Positions 15,281 to 24,110 of a stretch of 35,044 bases of DNA are shown here, one piece after another. The position numbers and the translations under genes are program-made. This stretch comes from an uncultured Arachnia sp. (GTDB lineage: Bacteria; Actinomycetota; Actinomycetes; Propionibacteriales; Propionibacteriaceae), in assembly GCA_947499145.1 (NCBI GenBank), contig CANMNB010000011.1, positions 1 to 35,044 on the forward strand, given 5' to 3'. How positions within the stretch are numbered: the first letter of the stretch is position 1; every line of letters begins with the position of its first letter. A model generated the notes under the pieces. That model saw nothing but the letters and a program-made list of their open reading frames with translations. It ran no database searches and was not told where the DNA came from.

Positions 15281-15976
15281 TCAGCGACCGATCCCTGCTG
15301 TGTAGATCAGTGATCTAGCGGTCTGGTAGGCGGCAAACGCGTCAGCCTCAGCTAGCTCTTCAACCAACCCATCAACACGCTGGCTATCCCTCACCCAAGC
15401 CCGTCGCACCAAGGACCCCTCGTGCATCGGAGGCTAGAATGGGCCGACGCCTTGCGCGCCTCGTTCATCAGGTTCAACGGCTTCCGAAGGTCTGACGGAA
15501 CGATCTCGCGCTTCCCCGCTTCCTCAAGCAGCCGCCCGAGCCCCCAACGGGTCCACGACCGGTGCAGCGATTCCTCGTCGAGACCTGAGGAGCCCCGCCA
15601 GATGCCGTTCACAAGCAGAATGGCTACAGAGCAAGGAAGCAAGCCAGAGGCCATCGACCAGTGCCTGAGCGGCCTCGTCGAGCAGCCAGACACTCTCGCT
15701 TCCGCCGTGGACCAAGGCTCCCCAGTTATGCATGCATCGCTCGTCTATCTCTCGCACGTGCAGCGAACGCCTCGCGCGAGATAGCCGCGTGTCGCTGTCA
15801 GCGAGGTAGAACTTCGCCGTGATTGAGTTTAGGTCCTCGTCGCTTTCATCGTTTCGGGCCAGCCACAACTCAACGCTCTGGACCGCATTCAACTCCGCGA
15901 TCCCGGGTAGCGTCAGCTCAGGCTGCGCGAGAACTATCTGCGGTTCCTCGGGACCTCGGTGCGTCACGAGATCCAA
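15281..15976 (-). pseudogene. Broken gene with two frameshifts and an in-frame stop, product unknown
   Basis: Three consecutive minus-strand frames join into one plausible protein of about 230 residues. Frame one runs from ATG 15976 to about 15,610 (SVELWLARNDESDEDLNSI ... WLASLLCSHSACERHLAG). Frame two carries on with SSGLDEESLHRSWTRWGLG and LRKPLNLMNEARKASAH. Frame three, from about 15,440, reads PPMHEGSLVRRAWVRDSQR and ends YTAGIGR at the stop in 15,281-15,283. At the second break, a missing base in the CAT-TC stretch and a TAG just after interrupt what would read A-H-F-x-P-P. The intact ancestor appears helical and soluble. I cannot name it. Confidence 0.7.
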
Positions 15977-16217
15977 CTACCTAGGCCAGAGATTGCGGGG
16001 AGTTGCATCCGGACAGGGGCGAGCGGGGAGACTCCTCTGCATGGACGAGGATGCATTGAATGCGGTTGAGGGACTCGCGCTGTTCGCCTTTGGCGAGGTC
16101 CGTGTCGTTCTCGGTTCGGCTGCCCGCATTTGAGCTGTGGATGCAGGCCGTTGTGGACTCGCGGCTGGTGGTGACGCCAATCGGACGTAGTCCAACCGAG
16201 TTCGGGCGTCTGGCGTT

Positions 16218-16694
16218 TCAGGCCTCCACGCACCGGAAGACGGTGCCATCACAGGCAGTGATCTGGATTGGGAGAAGGACCGGTTTGGCATTAATTCCCG
16301 GGTGAGGCTCGGGCGGGCGTCTCGTCGTGGCCTTGAATCGTGCACGGGCGCTGGTGATCAGAAACTTGTGATGGTATTGGGAAAGGTCGAGAGCAAGCCA
16401 GAATCGCATGTCGCGCACATTGGCGATGTCCATACCTTGGCTGATTCCTGGCGCCTGTCTCGTCACTATCCGGACGAACTCGGACTCAGCGTCAGCATCG
16501 GCCCAGAATGTCACGCCCTTTGAGCTTCCACCTCCCACACCAACGAATGGTCTGACGCGTCCCCAGGCCTCGGTCTCCCTGGAGCCATCGAGCTCGCCGA
16601 TCCGCTGCCAGCTTGAGTTGAGGGCGCCGTCAATCAGCGCGGTGTCAGGTTGCGCCTGCGTTGAGACGTAGAGATCTGGTCGCACAGTCAGCAC
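16218..16694 (-). CDS. Weakly supported hypothetical protein
   Basis: A 158-residue frame from GTG 16694. The middle reads like protein (VRPFVGVGGGSSKGVTFWAD, then ESEFVRIVTRQAPGI, RDMRFWLALDLSQYHHKFLI), and the end PVLLPIQITACDGTVF is strand-rich. No family is recognised and no ribosome binding site is clear. Competing plus-strand frames in the same place are less protein-like. Confidence 0.35.
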   Translation of the reverse strand: MLTVRPDLYVSTQAQPDTALIDGALNSSWQRIGELDGSRETEAWGRVRPFVGVGGGSSKGVTFWADADAESEFVRIVTRQAPGISQGMDIANVRDMRFWLALDLSQYHHKFLITSARARFKATTRRPPEPHPGINAKPVLLPIQITACDGTVFRCVEA

Positions 16695-17367
16695 CCTATC
16701 GTTCCGCAGTTTTAGGCGTCATAGTCTGACGAGCAGCCTGAAATTGCGGAACCGTTCCGACCTGCGGGTTGAGACCAGGGCCGGCGAAATCTGTCTGAGA
16801 ACTGCTGGCAGCCAAGCGGGTTGGGTCTGACGGGCCAGCCGAATCCGGGTTAGGGGCCGCCTGCAAGTACGGATTTGCCGCGATGGACACACGCGCTCCG
16901 GCTGCCATTCGACGACGCAGTCCCAGCAGTCAGCCGCGCTTCCGCTGATCCTGGGGCACCCTGGCTGGCACGCACGAGGCAGGGGGACGCAGGTCGGCTC
17001 GCCGTCTGCCAGTCAGGGCCTACCACATTGGCGCCCAACCGAGGTAGCGGCTTGGGCGACGGCTCGGTTGGGGCGCGCCCTTCTCCCCCCAGCAATTCAG
17101 TTGGGGGAGGAGGCGTTCGGAGAGCCCTACCGTCACCGTTGCGTCGCTGCGTTGCGGGAGGCGGACGTCGTGGTGGGTCAGCTGCGGAGTACAGCTGTGC
17201 TCGAGCCTCTGCGTCGCTGCGGGCGCAGATCAGCGTCACGGAGGCGTTCCGTGCTGCGCCGTGTACTTGACCCCGTCCAGGCTTCTCACGTCAGCCGGGG
17301 AGGGATATACGCTGACTATCTCCCTTTGGTGCCTACTTACTCATAGAATCCTCGCAAAGGGGGCTGC
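16695..17367. other. About 670 bases with no supportable gene
   Basis: Frames on both strands (16850-17239 minus, 16875-17270 plus, 17068-17346 plus) overlap and are dominated by Arg, Ala, Pro and Ser. None shows a domain. The last bases hold a ribosome binding site (AAAGGGGG) for the PIN-domain gene. The DNA before 16,218 back to 15,977 is likewise unassigned. Confidence 0.4.
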
Positions 17368-18897
17368 GTGCATACACCGTTGTCGTTTCTCATCGACTCC
17401 AACGTGGTGATCGCCGCGGAGCCGTTCGCTGGACGGCTTGAAGAGCTGCAGCCCGTCATCAGCTCCTTTCTTCGTCTGGCTGCGCAGCATGGCCATAGGG
17501 TGTGCGTGCACCCAGCGACTCTAGACGACCTGAAAGAGACGCAAGATGCGACGCATCGGACTCAGAATGTCGCGGCCTATGGCAAGTACCCATCGCTCGA
17601 AGAAATCGACGTCCCGGCGCACGTCTCGTCGGTGTTCCCGTCGCCCAGGTGCCCAAATGACGACCGTGACGCACGTATTCTCACCGCGCTAGACGCAGGG
17701 GCTGTGCACTTCCTTGTCACCAGCGACCGAAAGCTACGGAAGCGGGCGATCCAGCTCGGCCACGACTTCCGGGTCCTAGGCCCCGGAGAAGCGGCACAAC
17801 AGCTGGCAGCGTGGCACCCGGACGCACCGTCGCCCCCTCCCGCGGTTGAGGAAGTCAAGCCGTACGCCCTGGATACTTCCCAAGAGATCTTCGATGCCCT
17901 TCGAGTCGATTACCAGGGTTTCGACGATTGGATCGGCAAGGTTAAGAAGGAGGCTGCGACGCGGCGCGCTTGGATAGTGCGAAACTCGGCTGGCGTCTAC
18001 GAGGCCATCGCGATAGTGAAGATGAGTGACGCGCATCCCTCCAAGACTGGAAGGACGGCGATCAAGCTGTCGACGTTCAAGGTGGCCGATGCGGGCTCTG
18101 GCCGCCGCCTCGGCGAGCTTCTTCTCAAGACCGTCCTGCGGTGGGCTGCAGAAGAACCGGGTCGTCCTCCCGAGATGTTCGTTGAGGTGAGGGCGGCTCG
18201 TGAGCGGCTTCTAGACTTCCTCGAAGACTTCGGTTTTACGATGGTGGCGACAAAGGTGGGCGATCCCCAGGAGCAGGTCTGGCTGAAGGCACTGGAGCCG
18301 CCAGTGGGATCGTGCCTCGATGGGTTTGCACACCACAAGACGTTTGGGCCGCCAGCTATCCGTGCCGGCCAGCCGATATTCGTCGTCCCGATCATCCCCA
18401 AGTGGTACGAGGATCTCTTTCCAGACGCTGAGACGCTGAGCCCAACGGGGATGATCCCGCTACCGGGGACGAATCCTGAGCCGCGAGCGCACGGCAACGC
18501 GATCCGTAAGGCATACCTCTGTCGGAGCCCGACGAAAGAGGTCCCTGAGGGCTCGACCTTGTTGTTCTACCGTAGCCAAGGTCGACTGGCAGGCGACGGG
18601 GCGGTGGTTGCAGTCGGAGTTGCCGAGGGTTCGATCAAGACGACCGACCCACTCGTGACCATTGGAGAGTCGTTCAAGCGCACTGTCTACACAGAGGCAG
18701 ATGTCATCGACCTGCACGGGCATGGCAGCGCCGTTCTCAGCATCTTGTTCCGACACGACCGGTTCGTCGAGCCACCTTGGCGGGTGGATGAGCTGATAGG
18801 CCATAAAGTGTTCACGAGACCGCCGCAGTCGGTGATGCGTGTCCGTGACCCGGAGGGAATGACGTGGATCGAGGAGCAACTCAACGCGTGGCGTTGA
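17368..18897 (+). CDS. PIN nuclease-GNAT acetyltransferase-PUA-like fusion protein
   Basis: The 509-residue product starts at GTG 17368 with AAAGGGGG upstream. Residues 1-150 are a PIN-type RNase fold with the acidic catalytic set: LIDSNVVI, an Asp/Glu pair in PATLDDLKE, NDDRDARIL and LVTSDRKLRKRA. Residues about 165-310 are a GNAT domain with strands before and the acetyl-CoA loop/helix GSGRRLGELLLKTVLRWA, then FVEVRAARERLLDFLEDFGF. Residues about 320-509 are β-rich and resemble an EVE/ASCH (PUA-like) domain (LLFYRSQGRLAGDGAVVAVGVAEG). Its stop shares a base with the start of an ASCH protein (TGATG), so the pair is co-translated. Such pairing of RNase, acetyltransferase and PUA-like reader suggests a toxin or antiphage effector. 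This is inference. Confidence 0.82.
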   Translation: MHTPLSFLIDSNVVIAAEPFAGRLEELQPVISSFLRLAAQHGHRVCVHPATLDDLKETQDATHRTQNVAAYGKYPSLEEIDVPAHVSSVFPSPRCPNDDRDARILTALDAGAVHFLVTSDRKLRKRAIQLGHDFRVLGPGEAAQQLAAWHPDAPSPPPAVEEVKPYALDTSQEIFDALRVDYQGFDDWIGKVKKEAATRRAWIVRNSAGVYEAIAIVKMSDAHPSKTGRTAIKLSTFKVADAGSGRRLGELLLKTVLRWAAEEPGRPPEMFVEVRAARERLLDFLEDFGFTMVATKVGDPQEQVWLKALEPPVGSCLDGFAHHKTFGPPAIRAGQPIFVVPIIPKWYEDLFPDAETLSPTGMIPLPGTNPEPRAHGNAIRKAYLCRSPTKEVPEGSTLLFYRSQGRLAGDGAVVAVGVAEGSIKTTDPLVTIGESFKRTVYTEADVIDLHGHGSAVLSILFRHDRFVEPPWRVDELIGHKVFTRPPQSVMRVRDPEGMTWIEEQLNAWR

Positions 18898-19376
18898 TGG
18901 CGATTCACAGGGAGTATGCGGACGCCATCATGGACGGCATCAAACGCGTGGAGTTCCGGAAGCGACGGATAGCGGAAGACATTGATACCGTTTGGGTCTA
19001 CGCGACCGCCCCCATTAGTATGGTAATCGGCCGATTCACCGTTGAAGAGGTCGTGAGAGCGAGTCCGCAGGAGATTTGGGATCGTTACGGAACCGTCGGG
19101 ATTATCGAGCAGGACGCGTTTTTCGCTTACTACGGCAATGCGACCAGCGCGGTGGCAATCGTCGTCGGTGAGGCGGAGCGCTTGACGTCTCCTGTCGCAT
19201 TGCGTGAATTGAACCCGCCGCCAGCAGTACCGCAGAGTTTCACGTATATCTCGGCGACCTCGACGCCTCAGGTCCGAAGGGCGAGCCGGCCTGACGCCTC
19301 ACGCGGCGGCAACCGCTCCCCGCGAGCCAGTCTCAGATCGTCCAAGTCTCCGGCGAACCGCAGGATGTCCGCGTAA
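18897..19376 (+). CDS. ASCH-domain (PUA-like) partner protein
   Basis: The product is about 159 residues from ATG 18897; GTG 18888 is an alternative. The first 115 residues form an ASCH fold: MAIHREYADAIMDGIKRVEF with the Lys/Glu/Arg cluster KRVEFRKRR, then TVWVYATAPISMVIGRFTVEE, and ELNPPPAVPQSFTYI at its usual end. ASCH domains bind RNA or modified nucleotides. The last 45 residues (Ser/Arg/Pro-rich) look like translated non-coding DNA, so the original stop was perhaps lost. It is translationally coupled to the PIN-GNAT fusion and may be its regulator or a second nucleic-acid reader. Confidence 0.78.
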   Translation: MAIHREYADAIMDGIKRVEFRKRRIAEDIDTVWVYATAPISMVIGRFTVEEVVRASPQEIWDRYGTVGIIEQDAFFAYYGNATSAVAIVVGEAERLTSPVALRELNPPPAVPQSFTYISATSTPQVRRASRPDASRGGNRSPRASLRSSKSPANRRMSA

Positions 19377-19545
19377 CCTAAGACCAGTCAGGCGTCCATG
19401 ACATCGAGGTACGCGCCCTGTCACGCGCCCCTTCCACGCATCGAGGTGCTCGAAGTTGACTGACTATGACGGCTCTTCACAATTGAGATGGGGTCAGCGG
19501 ATGGTGGGTGAGTAGACGTGGGGAACCTTCCCGCTGATCTCACGA

Positions 19546-20211
19546 CTACTCCGGGTCGGCCTCGGCCATGATGTCGTCCATCTCGTAAGCCAACTTGAGT
19601 AGCTGCTCGGTGAACTTAGCGACGTCTAGGGCCAGCTCCTCGCCGGGAGGGTTCAGTTCGTGGTTCGCGTCGTTGCCGACGTCTTTGACCCGATCCACCC
19701 ATGGGCGCATCCGCTTGGTGATGATCCCCTCCGCTTCCAGATGATCCACGCACTCAACGAAAGAGGGAGCTCGGTCCTTGTGGTTCTTCGCAGGCAGTCC
19801 ATCGCCGACCGCCACGTGCATCAGTAGCTTGCGGCACAACATCACCGACGCGGTGTACGCACCGACGCTGAGGCAGGCCCGGACCTCAGCCCAAGCCTCC
19901 GCCTCGACCTTCGGCAAGCCCCGTGGCACACCCAGCGGCCGGACGCCGGGCGAGACGACACCGTAGTTCTCCACGAGCCCCATGCCGCAACTCGTGCAGC
20001 GCAGCCAGGACAACTCATCTGGCGCGTCTGCGTATCCGATCCGACAAAGCTGGACTGTTCCGCACTCTGGACAGTGTCCGGAGCTCCAAGCAACATCGTC
20101 CTTGCGCTCATAGTGCCGATTTGATCGTGAAAAGACTGTCCAACACGTTCGCCATGGGACAAGGATGGCACGGGCCTCCGACGAAGCTCGGTGCCGCTGC
20201 CCGGGCGGCAC
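19546..20211 (-). CDS. DUF4145-domain protein with zinc ribbon
   Basis: The protein is about 221 residues. A zinc ribbon (HCPECGTVQLC, then RCTSCGMG) lies at about 48-78. A DUF4145-like helical domain follows (PKVEAEAWAEVRACLSVGAYTASVMLCRKLLMH ... ECVDHLEAEGIITKRMRPWVDRVKDVGNDANHELNPP), with the R-K-L and N-x-x-N-H features of that family. DUF4145 proteins frequently accompany type I restriction or other defence genes. The first 35 residues are of odd composition, so the true start may be downstream, but I find no better start codon. It lies 138 bases after hsdM in the same direction and converges with the ASCH gene; 19,377-19,545 holds nothing I can identify. Confidence 0.82.
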   Translation of the reverse strand: MPPGQRHRASSEARAILVPWRTCWTVFSRSNRHYERKDDVAWSSGHCPECGTVQLCRIGYADAPDELSWLRCTSCGMGLVENYGVVSPGVRPLGVPRGLPKVEAEAWAEVRACLSVGAYTASVMLCRKLLMHVAVGDGLPAKNHKDRAPSFVECVDHLEAEGIITKRMRPWVDRVKDVGNDANHELNPPGEELALDVAKFTEQLLKLAYEMDDIMAEADPE

Positions 20212-20349
20212 GGCAGAATCTCCACTCTCATCTGTGAAGAGCCACTATGGCGAGACCGGACGGGCCGCAAGAGACCAATGCTGTCGGTACTACTGATCGG
20301 AACGAGAGTTGACCGATTGCAGGTGTGCGACTTTCAGACGCGCCCCTCG

Positions 20350-21837
20350 CTAGGGGTGGCGAAGGTCACTCGACGCCTCAAGAGCGTCCGCTACAGCCGC
20401 GAACTCCTCCAGTGCAGCGGTCAGATCCTCGACGATTTCGCGCGCGATGATTTCGGGGGCCGGTAGATTGTCCAGGTCCTCGAGCGTCTCGTCTCGGAGC
20501 CAAGTGATGTCCAGGTTCACCTTGTCACGCGCGATGAGCTCGTCGTAGCCGAACGACTTGAAGCGCTCACTCTCGGAACGCTCGTCGCGTGCCCCACCGG
20601 GCATGAAGCCGTCGACGAAGTCGTCGAGGTGGGCGCGCGTGAGCGGGTTCTGCTTCAGGGTGAAGTGCTGGTTGGTTCGAAGGTCGTAGACCCAGAGCCG
20701 AGAGGTCCAGGGGGTCTCTGATGCGGGCTTGCGGTCGAAGAACAAGACGTTGGCCTTCACGCCCTGGGCATAGAACAATCCGGTGGGCAGCCGCAAGAGT
20801 GTGTGGAAGTCGAAGTCGTTGAGCAGCCGACGCCGCAGCGTCTCCCCCGCGCCACCTTCAAAAAGGACGTTGTCGGGCAGGACGACGGCCGCCCGGCCGT
20901 TGATCTCCAGGATCGTCATGATGTGCTGCAGGAAGTTGAGCTGCTTGTTCGACGTGGTGACGACGAAGTCCTGACGCTCCACGGCGCGGTCCTCGGACAC
21001 CTCGCGGCCGTCGGCACCAACCATCGTCAGCGACGACTTCGTCCCGAACGGCGGGTTGGCCAGCACGACCGACCAGCGGTCCCCAGGGTCGTGAGCCAGA
21101 GAGTCCCGCACTTCGATCAGCGATTCACCATTGGGCTCCCCCATCCCGTGCAGGAGGAGGTTCATCGCGGCCAGGCGTGCCGTGCCGTCGACCAGCTCGA
21201 CACCATGGACGAACGTCTCCTTGAGGTGCTTCCGCTCCGGCGGCGTCATCGTCTCTGCCCCCCGCGAGGCGTATTCATGGGCCGCGAGCAGGAAGCCGCC
21301 GGTGCCGCACGCCGGATCGACGACGGAGTCCGCCACCGTCGGTTGAACGCAGTCCACCATCGCCGCAATCACCGAGCGCGGCGTGAAGTACTGCCCAGCC
21401 CCGGACCCCTTGTCCGAGGCGCCCCTCGCGAGCAGTGACTCGTAGGCGTCTCCGTTGATGTCCGTGCCGGCCGATGACCATTGCTCCTTGTCGATGAGGT
21501 CGTGGATCAGGCGCTTGAGCTTGGCCGGGTCCTGGATCCGGTTCTGGGCCTTGCGGAAGATCGTGCCGAGGGTGCCCGGCTGCTTGCCCAGCCCCTGAAG
21601 GATCTCGGTGTAGGCCGTCTCAAGCTTGACGCCTTCCGCATCGAGCAAACGCTGCCAGGAAAACTCCTCCGGCACGATCTGCTCGGGGCGCAGTGACCGG
21701 GTGGCGCGCTCGTGCGCCATCTTCAGAAACAGCAGATACGTCAGCTGCTCGGTGTACTCAAGTACTCCAACCCCGTCGTCACGCAGAACGTGCGCGTAGG
21801 ACCAGATCTTGTCGACCAACCGACGCGCGTCAGCCAC
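20350..21837 (-). CDS. hsdM: Type I restriction-modification DNA methyltransferase subunit
   Basis: The 495-residue N6-adenine methylase has the S-adenosylmethionine motif DPACGTGGFLLAA from residue 174, the catalytic N-P-P-F at 261-264, and the HsdM N-terminal helical domain (RRLVDKIWSYAHVLRDDGVG ... LTYLLFLKM). It starts at GTG 21837. HsdM with HsdS methylates the recognition site so the HsdR motor-nuclease spares host DNA. It is the last of the restriction genes on this strand, 28 bases after the Mrr-like gene. The length is normal and all motifs are intact, so it is likely active. Confidence 0.95.
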   Translation of the reverse strand: MADARRLVDKIWSYAHVLRDDGVGVLEYTEQLTYLLFLKMAHERATRSLRPEQIVPEEFSWQRLLDAEGVKLETAYTEILQGLGKQPGTLGTIFRKAQNRIQDPAKLKRLIHDLIDKEQWSSAGTDINGDAYESLLARGASDKGSGAGQYFTPRSVIAAMVDCVQPTVADSVVDPACGTGGFLLAAHEYASRGAETMTPPERKHLKETFVHGVELVDGTARLAAMNLLLHGMGEPNGESLIEVRDSLAHDPGDRWSVVLANPPFGTKSSLTMVGADGREVSEDRAVERQDFVVTTSNKQLNFLQHIMTILEINGRAAVVLPDNVLFEGGAGETLRRRLLNDFDFHTLLRLPTGLFYAQGVKANVLFFDRKPASETPWTSRLWVYDLRTNQHFTLKQNPLTRAHLDDFVDGFMPGGARDERSESERFKSFGYDELIARDKVNLDITWLRDETLEDLDNLPAPEIIAREIVEDLTAALEEFAAVADALEASSDLRHP

Positions 21838-21865
21838 CGGACACCTCTCTCACCATCACGACACC

Positions 21866-22903
21866 TCAGACGCCAGCGGCATCGCCGACGACGAGCACAG
21901 GCGTCAACGGGATGCGCAGCCTCCAGCGCTCCGGCAGCTTCGCATAGTTCTCCAGGAACAGTGTCACCAAGTCCTCGCCGGAGACCAGCCGAAGACCCGA
22001 GCGCTGGCGTTCAATCGACACGGCATCACGGCTGTAGCTGCCGAGGGTCACGAAGAGGAGGTACTCCCCCGCACCCTGTGTGCCGATCAGTTGCTGCACC
22101 TCGGGCGCCCCGACGGTGCTGGTGAGATGCTTGCACTGCACCTTGATCTGGGGCGGTTCGACGCCGAGGGGATCACGATGCGCAATGACGTCCACTCCCC
22201 CGTCCTGGCTGTACTGCGTGACCCTGGCCTGATAGCCGAGCGCGCGGAGCAGATCTGCCGTGAAATCCTCGAACTCGGCGTGGGAGAGCTCCTTGTGCAG
22301 CGCCTCCAGCACGAAGTCGCGCGTGTGACGCTCGATCCGCGACGCCCGCGGCTCATCGGCTGCCTCCTCGTCCGGATCGTCCTTCGCGACGGCCTCGACC
22401 ACGCGAGTCATCTCATCGACGGACTCATCCCCGGAGCGGAGCGCCGCGAGGAACTCATCAGCATGCTTGCGGATACGGAAGATCGTCAGGAATGATCCCA
22501 GTTCGTAGAGCGCTGGCTGCGTGAAGATCGTCCGTGAGAGCCCGATCTTGCGCCACTCGACCGGCCGCCGATGGCGGTGGGTGGGTGCGTCGGCCGCGAA
22601 CTCATACTCGCCGGTGATGATCCCGACGTTGATCGTGCTGTCCGGCTTGTATGGCGCGACGACGATGTCGCCCGGCTGCATCTCGTCCCGTAGTCGAACC
22701 AGAATGCCTGCCCATCCTGCGATGGCCCTCGGCTTGGAGTTCGGCATCACTCGGGCCAGCGCCTCCTTCAGCCCCTCCCGCCCGTGCGGGACGGCACGAA
22801 GGTCGCTCATCTCGTCCCAGCCGACGCTGATGAATCCTTCGTCGACGAGCTCATCAGTCAGAGTGTCGTTGTGTACGCCCCAGATCGTGATCACGCGGTC
22901 CAC
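21866..22903 (-). CDS. Mrr-type restriction endonuclease with N-terminal PUA/EVE-like domain
   Basis: The product has 345 residues from GTG 22903. The N-terminal 150 residues are a β-rich domain (ITIWGVHNDTLTDELV, then QPGDIVVAPYKPDSTINVG, FRIRKHADEF) resembling the EVE/PUA-like readers of modified bases. The C-terminal part is an Mrr_cat nuclease: FEDFTADLLRALGYQARVTQ, catalytic Asp in SQDGGVDVIA (about 238), and the Q-C-K motif ending at Lys258, then the helix PEVQQLIG. Mrr nucleases cut methylated DNA. It sits inside a type I operon between hsdS and hsdM, so it may add a modification-dependent activity. The reader assignment is inferred; the nuclease assignment is strong. Confidence 0.85.
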   Translation of the reverse strand: MDRVITIWGVHNDTLTDELVDEGFISVGWDEMSDLRAVPHGREGLKEALARVMPNSKPRAIAGWAGILVRLRDEMQPGDIVVAPYKPDSTINVGIITGEYEFAADAPTHRHRRPVEWRKIGLSRTIFTQPALYELGSFLTIFRIRKHADEFLAALRSGDESVDEMTRVVEAVAKDDPDEEAADEPRASRIERHTRDFVLEALHKELSHAEFEDFTADLLRALGYQARVTQYSQDGGVDVIAHRDPLGVEPPQIKVQCKHLTSTVGAPEVQQLIGTQGAGEYLLFVTLGSYSRDAVSIERQRSGLRLVSGEDLVTLFLENYAKLPERWRLRIPLTPVLVVGDAAGV

Positions 22904-22958
22904 GCCTCCTGCTCTCTCTCGTTATCCTCCAACGCCCTGTCCACCCCAGCTGCCCGGG

Positions 22959-24110
22959 TCAGGAGAGGGCAGCCGTCAGCAAAGAACGTCTGAGCGAGCC
23001 AGCTCTCACTGAAGCCATCTCCACGGAACGCTGACCTGCTTCAAGGCGTTCGTTCAACTCGGCCATCCGCGCGACACAAGAAGCTTGTTGCTGCAAGGAC
23101 GGCACCGGCAACTGGATGCTTCTGAGATCACCCTGGTTGACCTTGTAAATGCCGGCAGTAGTCCGAGCCAGTCGCTCAATCTGCCTTCGGACAACGCGCG
23201 AGTTCCACAGGAACACAAGAAAATCTGGACGAATGAGCGCACGGTTGGGGCGGACTCTGATCATCGTGTCAGGGAAGGCAATCGGATAAGGCTCCCCATC
23301 CACGTATGCGGCACGACCGACGAGTCGAAGGCTGCCATTGCCCCGCGAGACGAACACGTCTCCTGCGTTGACCAAGAACGACTCTGCCTCAAATCGTGAC
23401 CAGAGCCCTGATTTCCGCTCGGACAGATTTATGATCCCGTTGTGCATAGCTGTCAGCCGGAGGACCGGAAACCCGCCTTCAGCCGTGGGAACGGATCGTC
23501 CGCTCCTGAGAGGCTCCGCAAGGAGATCCTCCAGCCTGGCATTCTGAGCCATACCGATCTCGGCGCTGACGTATGCGCTTTCCACGGCATCGAGTCTGGC
23601 CTCAGCCGCGCTGAGGTGGTTCATACCAGCGTCGAGCTTGGAGAGGTGTACTTCAAGGATCTCGACGATCCGCCGCTGTTCGGGGAGCGAGGGGTATGCG
23701 ACAGGTATGCGTCGTATGGCACCCTGCGTGAGTTTTAGTCGAGTTGTACCGTTTGCATAACCTCGGTAGTCGAAAGCGTTTAGATAATGCTCAAGGTATC
23801 GCCAATCAAGATGCTGGCCGACCCGAAGGACATGGGCGTGGTTGTTGACCCAGGAAGGTCCGGAAATCCGATAAGCCTTTGGCTTGTGGGGGTCGAAAAA
23901 GGACACGCCATCTTCACCGAGAAGGACAAGGTCCTCATTGAACAACGCTCTATCGATCATCCCAACTAGCCCGGTTGCGCCGTAGTAGGGGACGTTACCG
24001 GGGCGCGCCGCCCGTTCTCTTGCGTTCACCGGGACGCGTCGGCTGTCGAGAATCTCGACCATCTCAGATAGCGGGCTTACCGTCCAGTGAACTGGGATTG
24101 CGTGAGTCAC
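22959..24110 (-). CDS. hsdS: Type I restriction-modification specificity subunit
   Basis: The 383-residue HsdS has two target-recognition domains in tandem. Each is followed by a conserved coiled-coil: the first repeat ends LPEQRRIVEILEVHLSKLDA and the second LQQQASCVARMAELNERLEA. Each domain contacts half of a bipartite DNA site; the site cannot be read from the sequence. GTG 24110 overlaps the hsdR stop (GTGA), so R and S are coupled. Base use is slightly less GC-rich than in hsdR and hsdM, common for HsdS because recognition domains recombine. Confidence 0.93.
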   Translation of the reverse strand: MTHAIPVHWTVSPLSEMVEILDSRRVPVNARERAARPGNVPYYGATGLVGMIDRALFNEDLVLLGEDGVSFFDPHKPKAYRISGPSWVNNHAHVLRVGQHLDWRYLEHYLNAFDYRGYANGTTRLKLTQGAIRRIPVAYPSLPEQRRIVEILEVHLSKLDAGMNHLSAAEARLDAVESAYVSAEIGMAQNARLEDLLAEPLRSGRSVPTAEGGFPVLRLTAMHNGIINLSERKSGLWSRFEAESFLVNAGDVFVSRGNGSLRLVGRAAYVDGEPYPIAFPDTMIRVRPNRALIRPDFLVFLWNSRVVRRQIERLARTTAGIYKVNQGDLRSIQLPVPSLQQQASCVARMAELNERLEAGQRSVEMASVRAGSLRRSLLTAALS

